From: Seriola aureovittata
Lineage: Eukaryota > Chordata > Actinopteri > Carangiformes > Carangidae
DNA: 64,000 bases
Assembly (NCBI RefSeq): GCF_021018895.1
Contig: NC_079365.1
Location: 20,510,001-20,574,000, forward strand
Direction of reading: 5' to 3'
The notes under the pieces were generated by a model. The model was given only the letters and a program-made list of their open reading frames with translations, searched no databases and was not told the origin of the DNA. The translations under genes and the position numbers were made by a program. Shown here piece after piece: positions 48,749 through 60,875 of the stretch (positions within the stretch are counted from its first letter, which is position 1; each line of letters begins with the position of its first letter).

Positions 48749-51446
48749 TCACTCCTCCACATTCACTATGAAATGTTTCTCTCGTGCACCCTTTACTCTC
48801 TTTTGCCCTTCTTTCCTTTCCAACAAATTCCACTGTTAATGAAAATGGAAAGTTCTTTCTCATAGCGTGCCAATAATATTATTTTGCTAACGGCTTAATT
48901 AAGTTTGCAAATATGCAGCAAATGCATTTCTGTGCTAGTGTACAGTGTTCATAAAGGATTCTTCTTCGTCTCTACTGTAAAGGAGACAACAGCAAAGCTT
49001 TGTTGAGACAAAGTTAATTACATCTCACAAAAGGCAACCTTCCGATAGTTTGTTGTTTCCTGAGGGGAATTATTTTCTTAAAAACAACTTCGACACAAAG
49101 AAGATTGCTAGTTTCCATTTACGTTTTATGGCAGTGGGCCAGAGGGAACACAACTGTAAACAATATTTGATGCAACAGAAGAACACATCCAGTAAGTACG
49201 CTTCAGTTCAGGCCATCAGGAAGCCGACAAAACAAGCACACTGCATCGCTTTTGTTAATCATGTGCTGTAAAGCTCTTCGGTCTAAATGGGTTCGGTTTG
49301 GTTGCAGATGCTTCTCTTTGACAGAAGATTTATCATTCAGTTTGTTCTAGGGGGGAAAAAAATCCAACAGATGGAACTTATAAATTAAAATGAAGGTGCA
49401 GAGTTTTCTGTGAATCACCAGTGACTTTCCGTACGGAGCCTAAAGTCTGATCAAAGCGCTCTGCAAGACTGAATGTCATGTCAGATCTGTTGTAGCAAAT
49501 ATGACGCTGTTTGACTGAGGGTGCAGTTACCTTTGACCTACAGCAGATTCATGTCAGTGTATCGGTGACGGCCCGGCCTGCATTTGGCTTGCAGCGATTG
49601 TAAGTCATGTGCGTGTGTCACTGTGCTACGTCCATGCATGTGGACTGACTTCCTGTTATGGCATCTGATCCGGTTAACGTGGCATCAGCAAGCCACTGTA
49701 GCTTCTCACAACTGTCACTTACTTACAGAGCAGGGAGACAAGGATAGAAAAAGACGCAAGAGTCTGAGCGGCAGAGGAAGAGCAAGAGGAGAGGAGAAAG
49801 AATGAGAAGGCTAAAGTTTAAAAAAAAAAAAAAGAAACAAAGGAGGGAAATTTTCAGCAACAAAAAAAGAGGAGTAGAGAACAAACAGAGAAAGAAATTT
49901 CATCGTTCTTTGTGCGTCTGAAAGACTGACCACAATGTTCCTTTTTTCATAAATATACAGTATGAAGCCGCAATACCAATGTGGTTTGGGTCATCCATTG
50001 TTTAAACTTTAAGCTTTTGTAACTCTGTAAACCTGGAACACAATGACATGTCCTTCATTATACATTAAAAAAAACATATACAGTCGGGTGCAGTTTAAAT
50101 GCAAATAAACTCCATGTACTCACTTTTCAGAATCTTCAGCAGCTTTCACACAGAGACCTTACGCAAGAGTTCTTGTAAGCGAGACTAAGCCAGTCGAGCA
50201 CTAAGGCTGGGTATCAAAACTTTTGGAATACCAAAGTTGGGATCGAGTGCTCAGACAAAGTTTTTCCTCGACCAGATACTTCCTGATCTAAATCAAACCT
50301 TTCTATCTTTATACTATATTTTGTTCAGCCAAGGTTTTTTATTTTTAACACTGGTGCATTAAGGAGCTTTAAATATATTGTTAAAAAATGTTTATAATCC
50401 TCAAACTAAAAGGTAATGCTTTGTTGAATCCATACCAAAGCTAAGATATTGTATTGGCACTGATATAAAACAGACATCTGCACTCACCGGTGTTGACCGA
50501 TGCAGCGTCAATTTATAATGTACTGACTGAAATATCAAGTAGCTATCAGCCGTCGTGTGCTGCTACATCTTATAGCCTCTTTGAGCATATGAAAACCTAT
50601 GAAACAACCGCCGGGCAGTTAATCATGAATTTGTCAGTGTACATGCTGTATACATTAAGAAGAGTGTGTGGTATGAGAAACTGCGAGTTGCCCAGGAACA
50701 TCTGCCAACCCAAGAATCTTAGGATGTTATCTCATCTCAGATAACAGAGTTGTTGTCCAGAAGGCTCATCATAAACACACGCAACATGAATGTGCCTCTG
50801 CAACTCTTTCTCAACTCAGCCTCTTTAGCACTGTCTCCCTCTGTCTCTCTCTCTCTCTCTCATTTCGTGGAAGTCGGAAATAATTATTCTAGCAGTAAAA
50901 TGTAATGGCTTATCACATAAAATGGTGCTGGAAATTTTGTGACTTACATACAAACTGCTAAGTAGGAGTAATCTAACCTCTTTATAGACTGAAATTAAAA
51001 TGAGAGATTGCAGATTTGATGGAAAGGGAAAAAAGGAGAAGAAGACAGAGTTTTTAATCTGGAGCAATTTTTCACCTATTTTTTTTTGCTCTCTAGTGTT
51101 GTGTTTGGAAATTCAGATGGCTTCAAAAACTCATCATATCACACCAAAACTCTCAGGACGATTCTTCCCTGCAAACCATAAGAGAAACACACGTCTTGAC
51201 AGTTTTCTTTTCTCTGTGACGTCCACCAATGAGACGTCAGAGACACAGGCAGTGAGGAGGTCGACTGTCAGAAACCATGTTGTAATTACACTGATGATGG
51301 CAGCACCCGAATGCACCGTGGCTATGGCAACCTGGTGAAATAATAAACACCGCCTCCTCTTCGCTTTCTGCCTGCCGACATGACAGCACGGCGTGAGTCA
51401 TCAGCGGCTGAGAACACACACATTGAAGCAAAGGCACGGGCCAAAG

Positions 51447-51495
51447 ACACACACACACACACACACACATACACACACACAGGAGCACGCACACA

Positions 51496-51556
<61 letters not shown>
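51447..51556. repeat. Long (CA)n microsatellite with interruptions
   Basis: About 110 bases of CA with an AGGAGCACG interruption and CATA variants. Confidence 0.95.
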
Positions 51557-51558
<2 letters not shown>

Positions 51559-51942
51559 ACAGAAACTAACCTGCATGCATTAAAACACATGCAGACAAAT
51601 ATCAATCAACCATTTAGCCAGCAGGAGATTTCAAACTTATACAACAAATTCATTCCGTCATCACTCACTCCCAGTTGAAACTTGCAGCAACTCCACTGAC
51701 TTTTTCTTAACCTTGATCACTGAATTTTAAGATCCAGGTTTGTGCCTCCTCATCAGACTCTACTAATAACAAAGAAGCCCAGGCCACAAGCCCACTGTTA
51801 CAAACCGAGCTAATGTAACAGTGGGAGTAAGTAACGGCGTGGGTTGTTTGTGCACACGAAAGCTCTTCACAGCCTCACCTGGATCCTATTAGCACTAGTT
51901 TGATTTCTAATATCAACCACATGAGACGATAGTTAACAGTTA

Positions 51943-51970
51943 GCACACACACACACACACACACACACAG
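51943..51970. repeat. (CA)n microsatellite
   Basis: About 26 bases of CA. A second array lies at 52113-52144. Confidence 0.9.
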
Positions 51971-52104
51971 ACAGGCACACGCACACAAATTGATCAAAAA
52001 CTGCCACCCCCATTCAAAGAAAGAGGAAGGATGATGGGGAAGGGATCAACTCTGCTTTCTGTTGTCAGCATCATGATTATATCTATATAGCACATACACA
52101 CACG

Positions 52105-52112
<8 letters not shown>

Positions 52113-52144
<32 letters not shown>
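52113..52144. repeat. (CA)n microsatellite
   Basis: About 30 bases of CA, preceded by CGCGCG-type alternating sequence. Confidence 0.9.
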
Positions 52145-52146
<2 letters not shown>

Positions 52147-53059
52147 CAACATGACGAAACGTACACGCTCACACAAAGCACTGCATTTACTGTAAAATAC
52201 AACCAACATCTCTGCTGACACTGCCTGATGTGCCACACATGACTTGACCTTTCTCATCTACTATTATGGCAGTGAGTTAGACCAATGTGTCCACCCCAGG
52301 TTTTTCTTCTATTAGGATCAAGACATCAGCCCACAACTTCATATGCACATGGGTATTGTAGAAGTTCATATTGGATGACTGCTCAGGTCACAATTTATGT
52401 CCAATGCTACCGCTCTGTGCGGGTAGTGTGAGCTTTATGCATTTCATTCTCAGCAAAAGCTGAGCCAGGTTCAACTTTTTTCTGGGCAACTTTTTTTTCT
52501 TTTCTGCAGAATCATCCAATATAAATTTGTCTGGAAATAAATGGGTAATATGGGATGTTCCCTCATTAGAAATCAATGAGGGAACAGTTGGTGAACTTCA
52601 CGGCATAATGAATTGACTAACCGATTCACTGTTTGCTCTGTACTGCGACAGAAAAAAGAGTAATGTTGGAAATGGAAAACCTAATTTTCCAGAACAACCA
52701 ACATTAGCATCGGGTGTTAAATCAAAAGTGTGTATCTAGCTCTTTGGACTGAAACACTGTTGCTTTCATTTAAACTCCATCCGCTAAAAGAATTATATCA
52801 AACAAATCTGACCTCGCTCTCATTCTTCAGTTGCTTTGAACTAATTGTCTCTATAGATCATTTTTTTAATCTCCACTTCGGCAATTTGTCTGATACGCCT
52901 TATAATGGGTGGGAAAACTCCAAGTGACCACAAACAATGATTTTCAGAATATTTCCCATGACTGGAACATTTCCCTTTTCTATTATGTGTGCCCTTTGGC
53001 TAATGCAATTCAAGTGTCTAATGCCTTTGCCCTCTTGTGTCAGCCCACTACTTAATAAC

Positions 53060-53077
53060 ACCCCCCCCCCCCCCCCA
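53060..53077. repeat. Poly(C) run
   Basis: Seventeen or so consecutive C followed by C-rich CCCACCC units. Confidence 0.9.
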
Positions 53078-54907
53078 CCCACCCCACCCCATTCCTCTGC
53101 CTCATTTCAGCATCATTGGATGTGTAAAATTGTTATTCCCAAAGATGAGGGGATCTCTACAGGGATCTCATGAAATCATGAGTATGATCTGACTGTATGC
53201 AGCAGTTTTTGACAGTGAATACGGACTATTTGCATACGTAATAACTGTGGCCTCTTGTTGTGTCATTCAGATGGCTCCAATGAGATAAAGTTTGGCTCAA
53301 TAATAACCAAAACAACCATGACCAAAATCAATTCACTCTGGTCTCAATGAACAAAGTCCGTGTCAGTGAATGACAACACACACACAAAGTGAATAAAGCT
53401 TTGCAGCAATTTGAAAACAACACAAACTCAATCCGATGAACCAAAATAACCTTCAAATACCAGACCCTGACATCAGCGAGCTGAGGTCTCTTTGGGAGCC
53501 TTGAAGTACGGGAGCACAACTAGAAGATGAAGGGAGGGAAGACTAGCGGGGGATAAAGACAGAAAAGGAGTATGTGAGTGTGTCTGTGTCTGTGTCTGTG
53601 TATGTGTGTGTGTGTGTCTTTGCTTATGTGTCCTTTAGAGCATCCCCAGGCGTCTTCTCTCTGCAGCCGAAGCCGATCGGCTCTGCACTGCGAGCCTACA
53701 CGGTTTTAGCCAGGGCCGGCACAGACAGACAGCTGCTATTAAACCCTGATTGTTTCAGGTTCACAGGGTGTGAAAGGGTCTGATTGAGGGGCTGTGATCC
53801 CAGTGAGGGTGGTCTTTCTCCCCCTCTCTCCCTCCCCCTAACCTCCCTCTTTCTGGAAGGTGGGAGTTGAGGAGGAGGAGGAGGAGGAGTGTTGGGGGGT
53901 GGGTGGGGGTGGGGATTGCAGGCATCACGTGACGCATGTTTCTTGCTGAGCGGACCAAAATGGAATCTGGACAAAAACACACCACTTGTTGCTGCCTGCC
54001 TCTGGGTACGTGTGTGTCACGTGACCGACGGACGATAATGCCAACACAGAAATTAAACACATCATCCAGGTCATTAATGCCAGTGAGAGCTATGAGGAGA
54101 TGTTTCCAGATTCTGCTGCATTGTCACTGCTCAAATTAGCTCTTTACATTTCAGATTACAGATTCAACACACCAGCCTCAAAGAGGAAGGAACCCAGAGC
54201 ACTCAATGCAACCGTGTTCAGCCTGATAGAGACTTATCACTGCTCTGATATGGCTGTGATAAACCAGATCAGCCCTCTCCTGTGTCTGGCTAGAAGAGGA
54301 CAGTTGCTTCCTGTATGGTCTATTTGTTTAAGAGCATTCCCATTAAGGAGCCTTTTGGCCTTAACAAACTTGATAAAGACCAGGGAGGGCGAGGAAGCTC
54401 CCCTGCCGAGCTTTTCACACGTGGCCAGAGGACAAGTGCACTTTCCTCCCTCGAAACTCTCCCCTGTCTCAACCTTGAGAAGGGCCCGAGTGCCTCTCCG
54501 TAATGGATTACATTCAAAAAAAGCCCAACCCATACTGCATCTAACATTTTACTTTATTATATTTCCTGTTATGATCCATTTGCTATAATCGAGTAAAATG
54601 ACCCAGGTGTTTGCACGCCGGTCTTCCACTTCAAACAAGGTTCTTCTTGACACTCGAAAACTTAATCAAGACACACTTACGAAGTTATCACAATTTCAAG
54701 AATTTCACAAAATATCATGAAATCTGACTATATTCTTTTTTTACCTCTTGTCCAGCGTAATGTTTATGAAAAAGACACCAATGATGCACAACCCACACTC
54801 TCACTCTTAACCAAATAAATCCTAAGTATTGTCTCTTCCTCTCGTGTTTTTGGAGATCTACTAAAGACCTTTGTCACTTACAAATACACTCTTTCTCTAT
54901 ATATGTG

Positions 54908-54908
54908 C

Positions 54909-54947
<39 letters not shown>
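54908..54947. repeat. (GT)n microsatellite
   Basis: About 38 bases of GT. Confidence 0.95.
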
Positions 54948-54949
<2 letters not shown>

Positions 54950-56025
54950 AATACTGTTTAGGAAGGTTGTAGGTTTGTGTGCTTAGCACTTCTCACTGTC
55001 ACTTTGGAATAAATAAGTGTTTGGCTCCTCTATTGAATCCAGTGTTGACGCTCTTCAGTCCAGGGCCACTACATGAAGACCAGCAGCCTAATCTTTCCAC
55101 ATTAACAGCTACACTCACCTCATACAGAGATAATTAGATTAGATTCAATCATCTATCTCAGATTAGAGGTTGATTATGGAAGGCTTCAATGCATGAAAGA
55201 AGGCAAGAAATGCCTTTTGATTTAAAGCTAAATAAGCAGCCAGCACATTTCAAGAAGCGCAAAAGTTACTCAAATATTTATCAGGGGGTTAATGGGGCAT
55301 TTACAGGAGCTTTTCCACTCCTAAAGCCCGACACAATTTTCAGTGATTGTGTTGTTTTGTTGGTGTCTTCACAGAAACTCACATTTGGAAAAGATATTGG
55401 CACCTCAAGTATTTCAGGTTACAAGAAACAGCTGTTCTCGGGTGGCCCATGCCACCCTTAACTGTCCCAGATGATTTTAAACTAAGCTGGCAGTCAGACC
55501 CCCACCAGAAGGACTTCCTAAAGACATGGAGGCATGAAGAAAAAAAACTTGCATTTTCTGAGCTCTGAAGTTTGAAGAACCTACGTCCATGCCTCCACAC
55601 AGACAAAAAACAATGGACGTTACTTTGCACAGTGAAGGAAGCGAATGAGTGAATGAGTCCACGAAACCCAGGGTATCAAAGTGGCTGAAGCATTACACTT
55701 TGTGGTCGGTTAGAAGAAATATTTTGCTGAATAACTACTTAAATTTGGAGTGTAGAGGAAATGTAAAGTAGCCATTTTTAAGTAAGTCAATGCTCACAAT
55801 ACGTACAAATCACGCACCATCACCTGAAGAGGTAACAGCTAAAGGAGGACTTACTTTACTAACTTTAATGACACATTTGCACGGTTTTTTTCTACTTCAG
55901 AAAGTACGCAAGTGATTAATCTCAAGCCGAACAAGAAAACAGAACTTTCCAAACATGAAAAAAACGTGTAACTTGTTATTTATCGGTGATTTCAAAAGCG
56001 AATGTGAATCATCAGCTCTGCTTAC

Positions 56026-56330
56026 CTCAGGATAGCGCAGGGATATTCAGCATGAAACTTTCTGACTTGTTTCCCACAGTCCTTGGAAGAGCTCAGCGGG
56101 TCCAAGGACTGTGAAAGTCTGAGTTTCCAGTAAAGCCTCCCGTCTCTCTCTTCTTTCTCTCTACTTTCTGGCAGACGCACTCGGATGGAGATGACTGACT
56201 TCTTCACAGAAACCGGGACTTTATCCTGCTTCAGAAGCGCTTTTCCATGGCGTTTTTTCTTCAGAGTCACTTTACGCAAACGGAGACAAAATTGAACCCC
56301 ATGTTCGGCTATGGAGTCCCGCAAAGCGCC
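56026..56330 (-). other. gli1: Candidate non-coding first exon of gli1 (5' limit uncertain)
   Basis: On the minus strand a strong donor CTGAG|GTAAGC sits at 56026/56025. It follows a segment with more CpG and less repeat than its surroundings. Just upstream are a CCAAT box (about 56349, plus strand) and GACCACCCC at 56406-56414, one base from the GLI consensus. gli1 is a known Hedgehog target, so this is an attractive promoter. The spliced link to 25979 or 18213 is inferred only. Confidence 0.35.
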
Positions 56331-56430
56331 CTGGAGTTGGCTGCACAGCCAATGCGGGAATGCGCACCCCCTTCTCCTCCTCCCTCCCTTTCTCCACAGT
56401 CTGTGGACCACCCCGAAACAGGAAGTTCAC
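56331..56430 (-). promoter_or_regulatory. gli1: Candidate gli1 promoter with near-consensus GLI site
   Basis: GACCACCCC (56406-56414) differs from GACCACCCA at the last base, and a CCAAT box lies some 55 bases away. Both precede the minus-strand donor at 56026. No TATA box is evident. Confidence 0.35.
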
Positions 56431-58190
56431 TTTTTGTTTTTCTTAAAAAAGGACCATGCTGCTTCAGTTTTCCCCTCAAAGTTAACACGCTCCAGTTTGT
56501 CCTCTCAAACTGATAGGTTTTCAATTTCTTCCCTTTTTTTGTAAATAAATACATGTACAGCGACACAATTAGTTATATAAAGACATTACAGCGTGCATAT
56601 GTTTATAAAATACTTGCATGGACATGGCTGTGTCTATATAAAGTGCGTTCCTCTCTAGTAATTGAGATAATGTGTCTATAAATGTTTTTGTTTACTTTAA
56701 TAGTGTAACTTCATAGCAGCTTCTCGGACAGCGTGTGTGGCAGACTACGTGTGGGGATGCTGCAGATTGCTGCGCCTCGCCAGTAAAATCCACCACAAAA
56801 CCTGGACCGGAGTTCAGTCTGCAGCTCAGGACCAGGACCAGGAGCAGGGCGACAGGTCTGTAACGCTGTCTTTGTGTTTTCTTTAAAATAGCATAGGCTG
56901 GAGGAAATCTATACCAGTGTGAGGAAAGGGATTAGGTCAGGGATGTACTGATACATTTTTATTACCTCAACAAAAAATATGATGCATTTTCCCCGTGTTC
57001 TTAGTCTTTAATATCCAAAATTAGCCAAGGCCGGATTAGGGAAAGGACAACTCCCCGAAAGGGCCCTAGTCTCGCTGTGTGCCAGTTGATTTGTTGTGGT
57101 TTGAGAAATTGCAAATTTGTTTTGGAACCGAAAGTAATCATAATAATAATCATCTGATGCAAGGCTTACGTTTGTATTGGCTAATCTAGTGGCCATGTCA
57201 TGTAGTGTCAAATTCTAGTTTTAACATCTGTATGCTATTATTTATAATATATGTTTATATTGAGCTCATATGACTTATAGTCCTGAATAAATTTGTGTTT
57301 GATCAACTTACCAGAAAAACCTGGGGCTTAATTATCCCAGCACAGGGAAGTTTCTGTGTCTCTAGGTTTAAAATGAAGCTGTGATTTATAGTCTGCTGCA
57401 CTATATTTAATTGAAAGGTAAAGGCAACACATACAATGTACAGGAGCGCAGGAGTTGTGGGGTAGAAGGGGCCCAACATGAACTTTTTGCCCCTCTGCTT
57501 CTACATAGAGTGTGTAATATATTGTGTTTGTGTTGTAAAAATATACTTCTGTCATTTACAATTTACAGGAAAATGGCATTTTGCTGGTGTTTCTCTACAT
57601 TTTAAAATTACTGGTGTGGGCATTTTTTTCTGCTTAATAGAACAAATTCACCATGTCTGTCGCAATCAGTGAATAATTACCTCAGAGGCCTTTTTTCATG
57701 GAAGTAGGTTTGAATGATCACAGCAGGAAAAGCACGGCTCTAAATACTGAAATTAAGGACGGGTGAACTCCATTTAGCTCACCGCCACACTCTCATGACT
57801 TACTGGGGCACTTGACTAGAACAGCCATTGTTAATGTTATAAGTAACACCTGTGTTGTCCTACTTTGACGAATCAAAATGCCTGCTGTGAAAAAGGCCTT
57901 GTTTAAATTCCTGTGGCATCAATAACAGCCACAGTCTTTGTCAAATCGTTTTCCTTCACAGTGTTTCATGTTATATCTGTTTTCTGAGGCCTCACTCCAA
58001 ATGGTGGCACATGCCAGGCACTGCTGTTGCCACGGTAGATCAGTGAATTATTGCCCTCTTAAATGTTTTGAATGACTAATTGCCTGCGGTTGGATGACTG
58101 GCAGTCAAGCTCATCCCAGGGTAAGGCAATATTTTATGATAATTTAGGCTGTTATGAAATGCAATAGCTCATCCTAATTTTTCAGGCCTG

Positions 58191-58210
58191 TGTAAAAAAA
58201 TTTTTTTACA
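58191..58210. repeat. Perfect 20 bp palindrome TGTAAAAAAATTTTTTTACA
   Basis: The flanks extend the symmetry as GCCTG on the left and CAGGC on the right with a 2-base offset. It may be abutting ends of a small transposon or a simple A/T hairpin. Confidence 0.9.
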
Positions 58211-59798
58211 GGCTGGGGTTGGTTGTGGTTTAAGACATTAGCAGGATCCAGTGTTATTTCCTGTCTGTGTTGTTCATCATTGATTCTCTCTTTTGTGGTG
58301 TCTGCGCTTCAGCTTGGGATCTTGCTGTTTTGTCTTTAATATTGGTGTATATCAATATATATTGATGCTATCAGTTAATCATAGTAAAATGTGAAGGTGG
58401 TATGAAGAGATCAGGTTAAGATTTCTAAAAGTTTAAAGTTCAACTGTCATAGCGTCTGTTGTTTGCTGTTTGTTTACTAGGTATATACTATACGTTGCTG
58501 ATATAAGGTGACTTGATTTTGTGTTGAACTGATGCCAGTGGTACAAAGAGGCCATCCCCAGCTGTGGAAATTAAGTCATGTATATAATCTTACATATGCA
58601 GTCCATAGCTGTCAAGAGGCTTTGCTGTAAATAATATCCACCTCTGAAACAGCAGCCATCACCCCAGTACAATGTAATATAAAAAATACATTTAATAAAT
58701 CAACAACATATCTTTACTGGTTATTTAGGATAATCCACAAACCTCAATGGTAACAGTTTTTCATGGGTACAATTCTTTTGCTCTGAAACTCATCTGCATG
58801 GTGCACCACCAAAGTAGGTTAATGCATGTATTTTTGTTTTCGTAATTTGAATGAGCTGACCCACTAAAAAAGGAGTATCTCTAATATTTATACTTGAATA
58901 CACCACAAGGTGGACCAACAAGTCAATCAGCTATTCACACAATGCTGCAACTTATATTCATTTTGCAAGAGGCATTCTTGTTGGATACTCATCGTTTAAG
59001 TATATGGATCTAAAATTACTAAACTACAAGAAAGAAAATGCAAGTTAAAAGGTCATATTTTTAACATGAAATTATATACCATTTTTTAGACTGGTATACT
59101 GTATTTATTGAAGTGATAAAAGTGATTAAAAAGGGTACAGTAGATAAATAACCATGATGAGAGATGAGTCTTAGTCACCATGATTTAGCCAAACAGCGCT
59201 GGATTTGTGTTTCCAGGCATGAAGAAGTTTTAGTTTAAATTTGCACTGAGTCAAAGTCGGAACAGTTGGTGACCTGAACTGAGGCTGGAGTCCATTGAGA
59301 ACATACGGCCAGTGGTTAAATCAGATTTTGTCAATGAGAGTTGTGGGCTTTAGTCCCAGTTTAGCTGCTGCTGTAGCAGCCAAGCAGGGAATTCTTGGAT
59401 GTAAATCGGCCCACAGATGCTGGAGCCATATGCTTCATCTGACTGCAGAGAGAATCCAACACAGCCTTCACTCTAGATTATCAATGGAGAGGGATTACAA
59501 AGGTGAAACAGACAATCCAGTGAGTCTAAGTATAGATGGTATTACTGGTTTTACTGGATTGTGTAAGACATGTATTTTTGGGATTTGCAAAATCATATAT
59601 TTTTAAGTTGTATTTTTACATTAACACAATTTACACAACACACCTGTATTATCTGAACATTCAAACACTGATTACTCATCACCTCTGTATAATGGAAATG
59701 ATAGTTGAGAGGTGTTAAATGTAAAACTATTAAGTACTGGAAAACACTTCTAAATATTTACATTAGATGACTGACAAATAATAATCATCAATATTTGA

Positions 59799-59910
59799 AA
59801 ATCAGAATCAGAATCAGAATGTGCTTTATTGCCAAGTTTTCATGTATGTGGAATTTGCTTTGATGTTTTGGTGCATAACAATAAATATAGTAGGAAGAAA
59901 AAAAATATTA
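59799..59910 (+). repeat. Interspersed teleost repeat (AATCAGAATCAGAAT...CTTTATTG type)
   Basis: Tandem GAATCA units lead into TGCTTTATTGCCAAGTTTTCATGTATGTGGAATTTG. This is the form of a widespread fish repeat thought to be a retroposon tail. Confidence 0.6.
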
Positions 59911-60659
59911 AGAAAAATAAAGGCTCAGTAGAGCAGAGTGGGACTGCAGAGTAGAAGGCTAACTGCCTGTTGGTTTGTCAATAGGAGCAACTCTTTTCAC
60001 ATTACACTCAATAATTAGATTTTTTGTTAATAAAGTCTAATATGAAAACAAAAATCAAACTTTAGCAATGCTTTTATACCTGGAAGAAATATTGCTTGTT
60101 TGCTTGATATGCTATCTTGAAATGTTTTTCTCAATGAAGTACTGAGAGGACAGGTGATGGGATAGAGTTAAAGTACCTCAAGCCTGCCTAAGCATGTTAC
60201 CACAAAACCTTTCACTGTCCTTAATCACTAGAAACAATTAAGAGGAGTTGGATTTGAGTTACACTTTTCTCTTAATCTGGTGTGATTTATATGCATTGAT
60301 ATGACAATGTGAGACAGTCCCACAATTATCTAGCAAGAATATCCACGTAACAAGTGTAAATGGTGCCTTGCAGTTTGCTAAATGAAAAACAAAAATAACT
60401 TTAATATTTAATTGTCAAAATAAAGTGTCATTTGAGGTCTACTGAAAGTTAAAGAAAGTGTTGCATGGGTGGAGGGTGAAGGAGCATCGAGCATTTAAGG
60501 CCACTGGAGGATACACAGGAACGTGCGTGTTAGTCAAGTGAGAGGAAAGCATCTGTCACTAAGACTTGGGGCAGCTGGACACCATTCCCTCGTGCAGCAA
60601 AGTCCACAAAATCTTTTACAGGATTTGTTTTTCCATTGCAGATGGTCCTCTGCACATGT

Positions 60660-60747
60660 TTTCTTCCCATTGGTCCGGGGTCCCGGGCTGACTGTGCTCC
60701 AGCTCTGCAGGTACTACATAAAAGGGCGCTCTGTGCCTGCACTAGGT
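60660..60747 (+). promoter_or_regulatory. CCAAT + TATA promoter of an unidentified plus-strand gene
   Basis: CCCATTGGTCCGG (60667-60679, inverted CCAAT) is followed some 40-50 bases later by TACATAAAAGGGCG (TATA at about 60717-60724). Transcription would start near 60748. Order and spacing fit a regulated, tissue-type promoter. Confidence 0.5.
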
Positions 60748-60875
60748 TTCAGCTCAGGCCCTGACATACTGAAGACAAGAAATGGCAGAGGAGAGACTGC
60801 AGGGGGCAAACACTACACAAGGAGGAGCAGGTCTGCATGAATGCTGTATAGCTCCAGGCACTGCTGGGTGCACAG
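60748..60875 (+). other. Predicted first exon (non-coding) of a plus-strand gene
   Basis: It runs from the inferred start to a strong donor CACAG|GTAAGAG at 60875/60876. The ATGs inside open only short frames (the longest is 23 codons), so it is most likely 5' UTR. Its direction is opposite to gli1. Confidence 0.42.

Larger units (their letters stand above)
25980..56025 (-). other. gli1: Probable first intron or 5' flank of gli1 (30 kb)
   Basis: No protein-coding exon is recognised on either strand in 30 kb. The content is microsatellites, purine/pyrimidine-rich tracts, TTAA-type transposons (34868-35473, 43285-43500, 45865-46343), an interspersed fish repeat (45127-45290), a pentamer minisatellite (40855-40939), a CTCF-like motif (39405) and several compact blocks rich in TAATTA words (for example 30060-30130, 30770-30860, 36130-36380) that could be enhancers. 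If a first exon lies at 56026 this is all intron; if the promoter is near 27.8 kb most of it is intergenic. Confidence 0.45.
56431..60659. other. Non-coding stretch between the candidate divergent promoters
   Basis: A moderately GC-rich patch at 56720-56870 could belong to a promoter. The rest is AT-rich. A 20 bp perfect palindrome lies at 58191-58210 and an interspersed repeat at 59799-59910. No coding exon is recognised. Confidence 0.5.

Noticed and set aside
54100..54588. 162-codon open frame on the plus strand
   Set aside because: No recognisable domain, no splice or promoter context, and no composition shift. The region may be conserved non-coding DNA but nothing supports a protein.
60523..60840. 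105-codon open frame crossing the TATA region
   Set aside because: It begins upstream of the inferred promoter and runs through it. No homology recognised.
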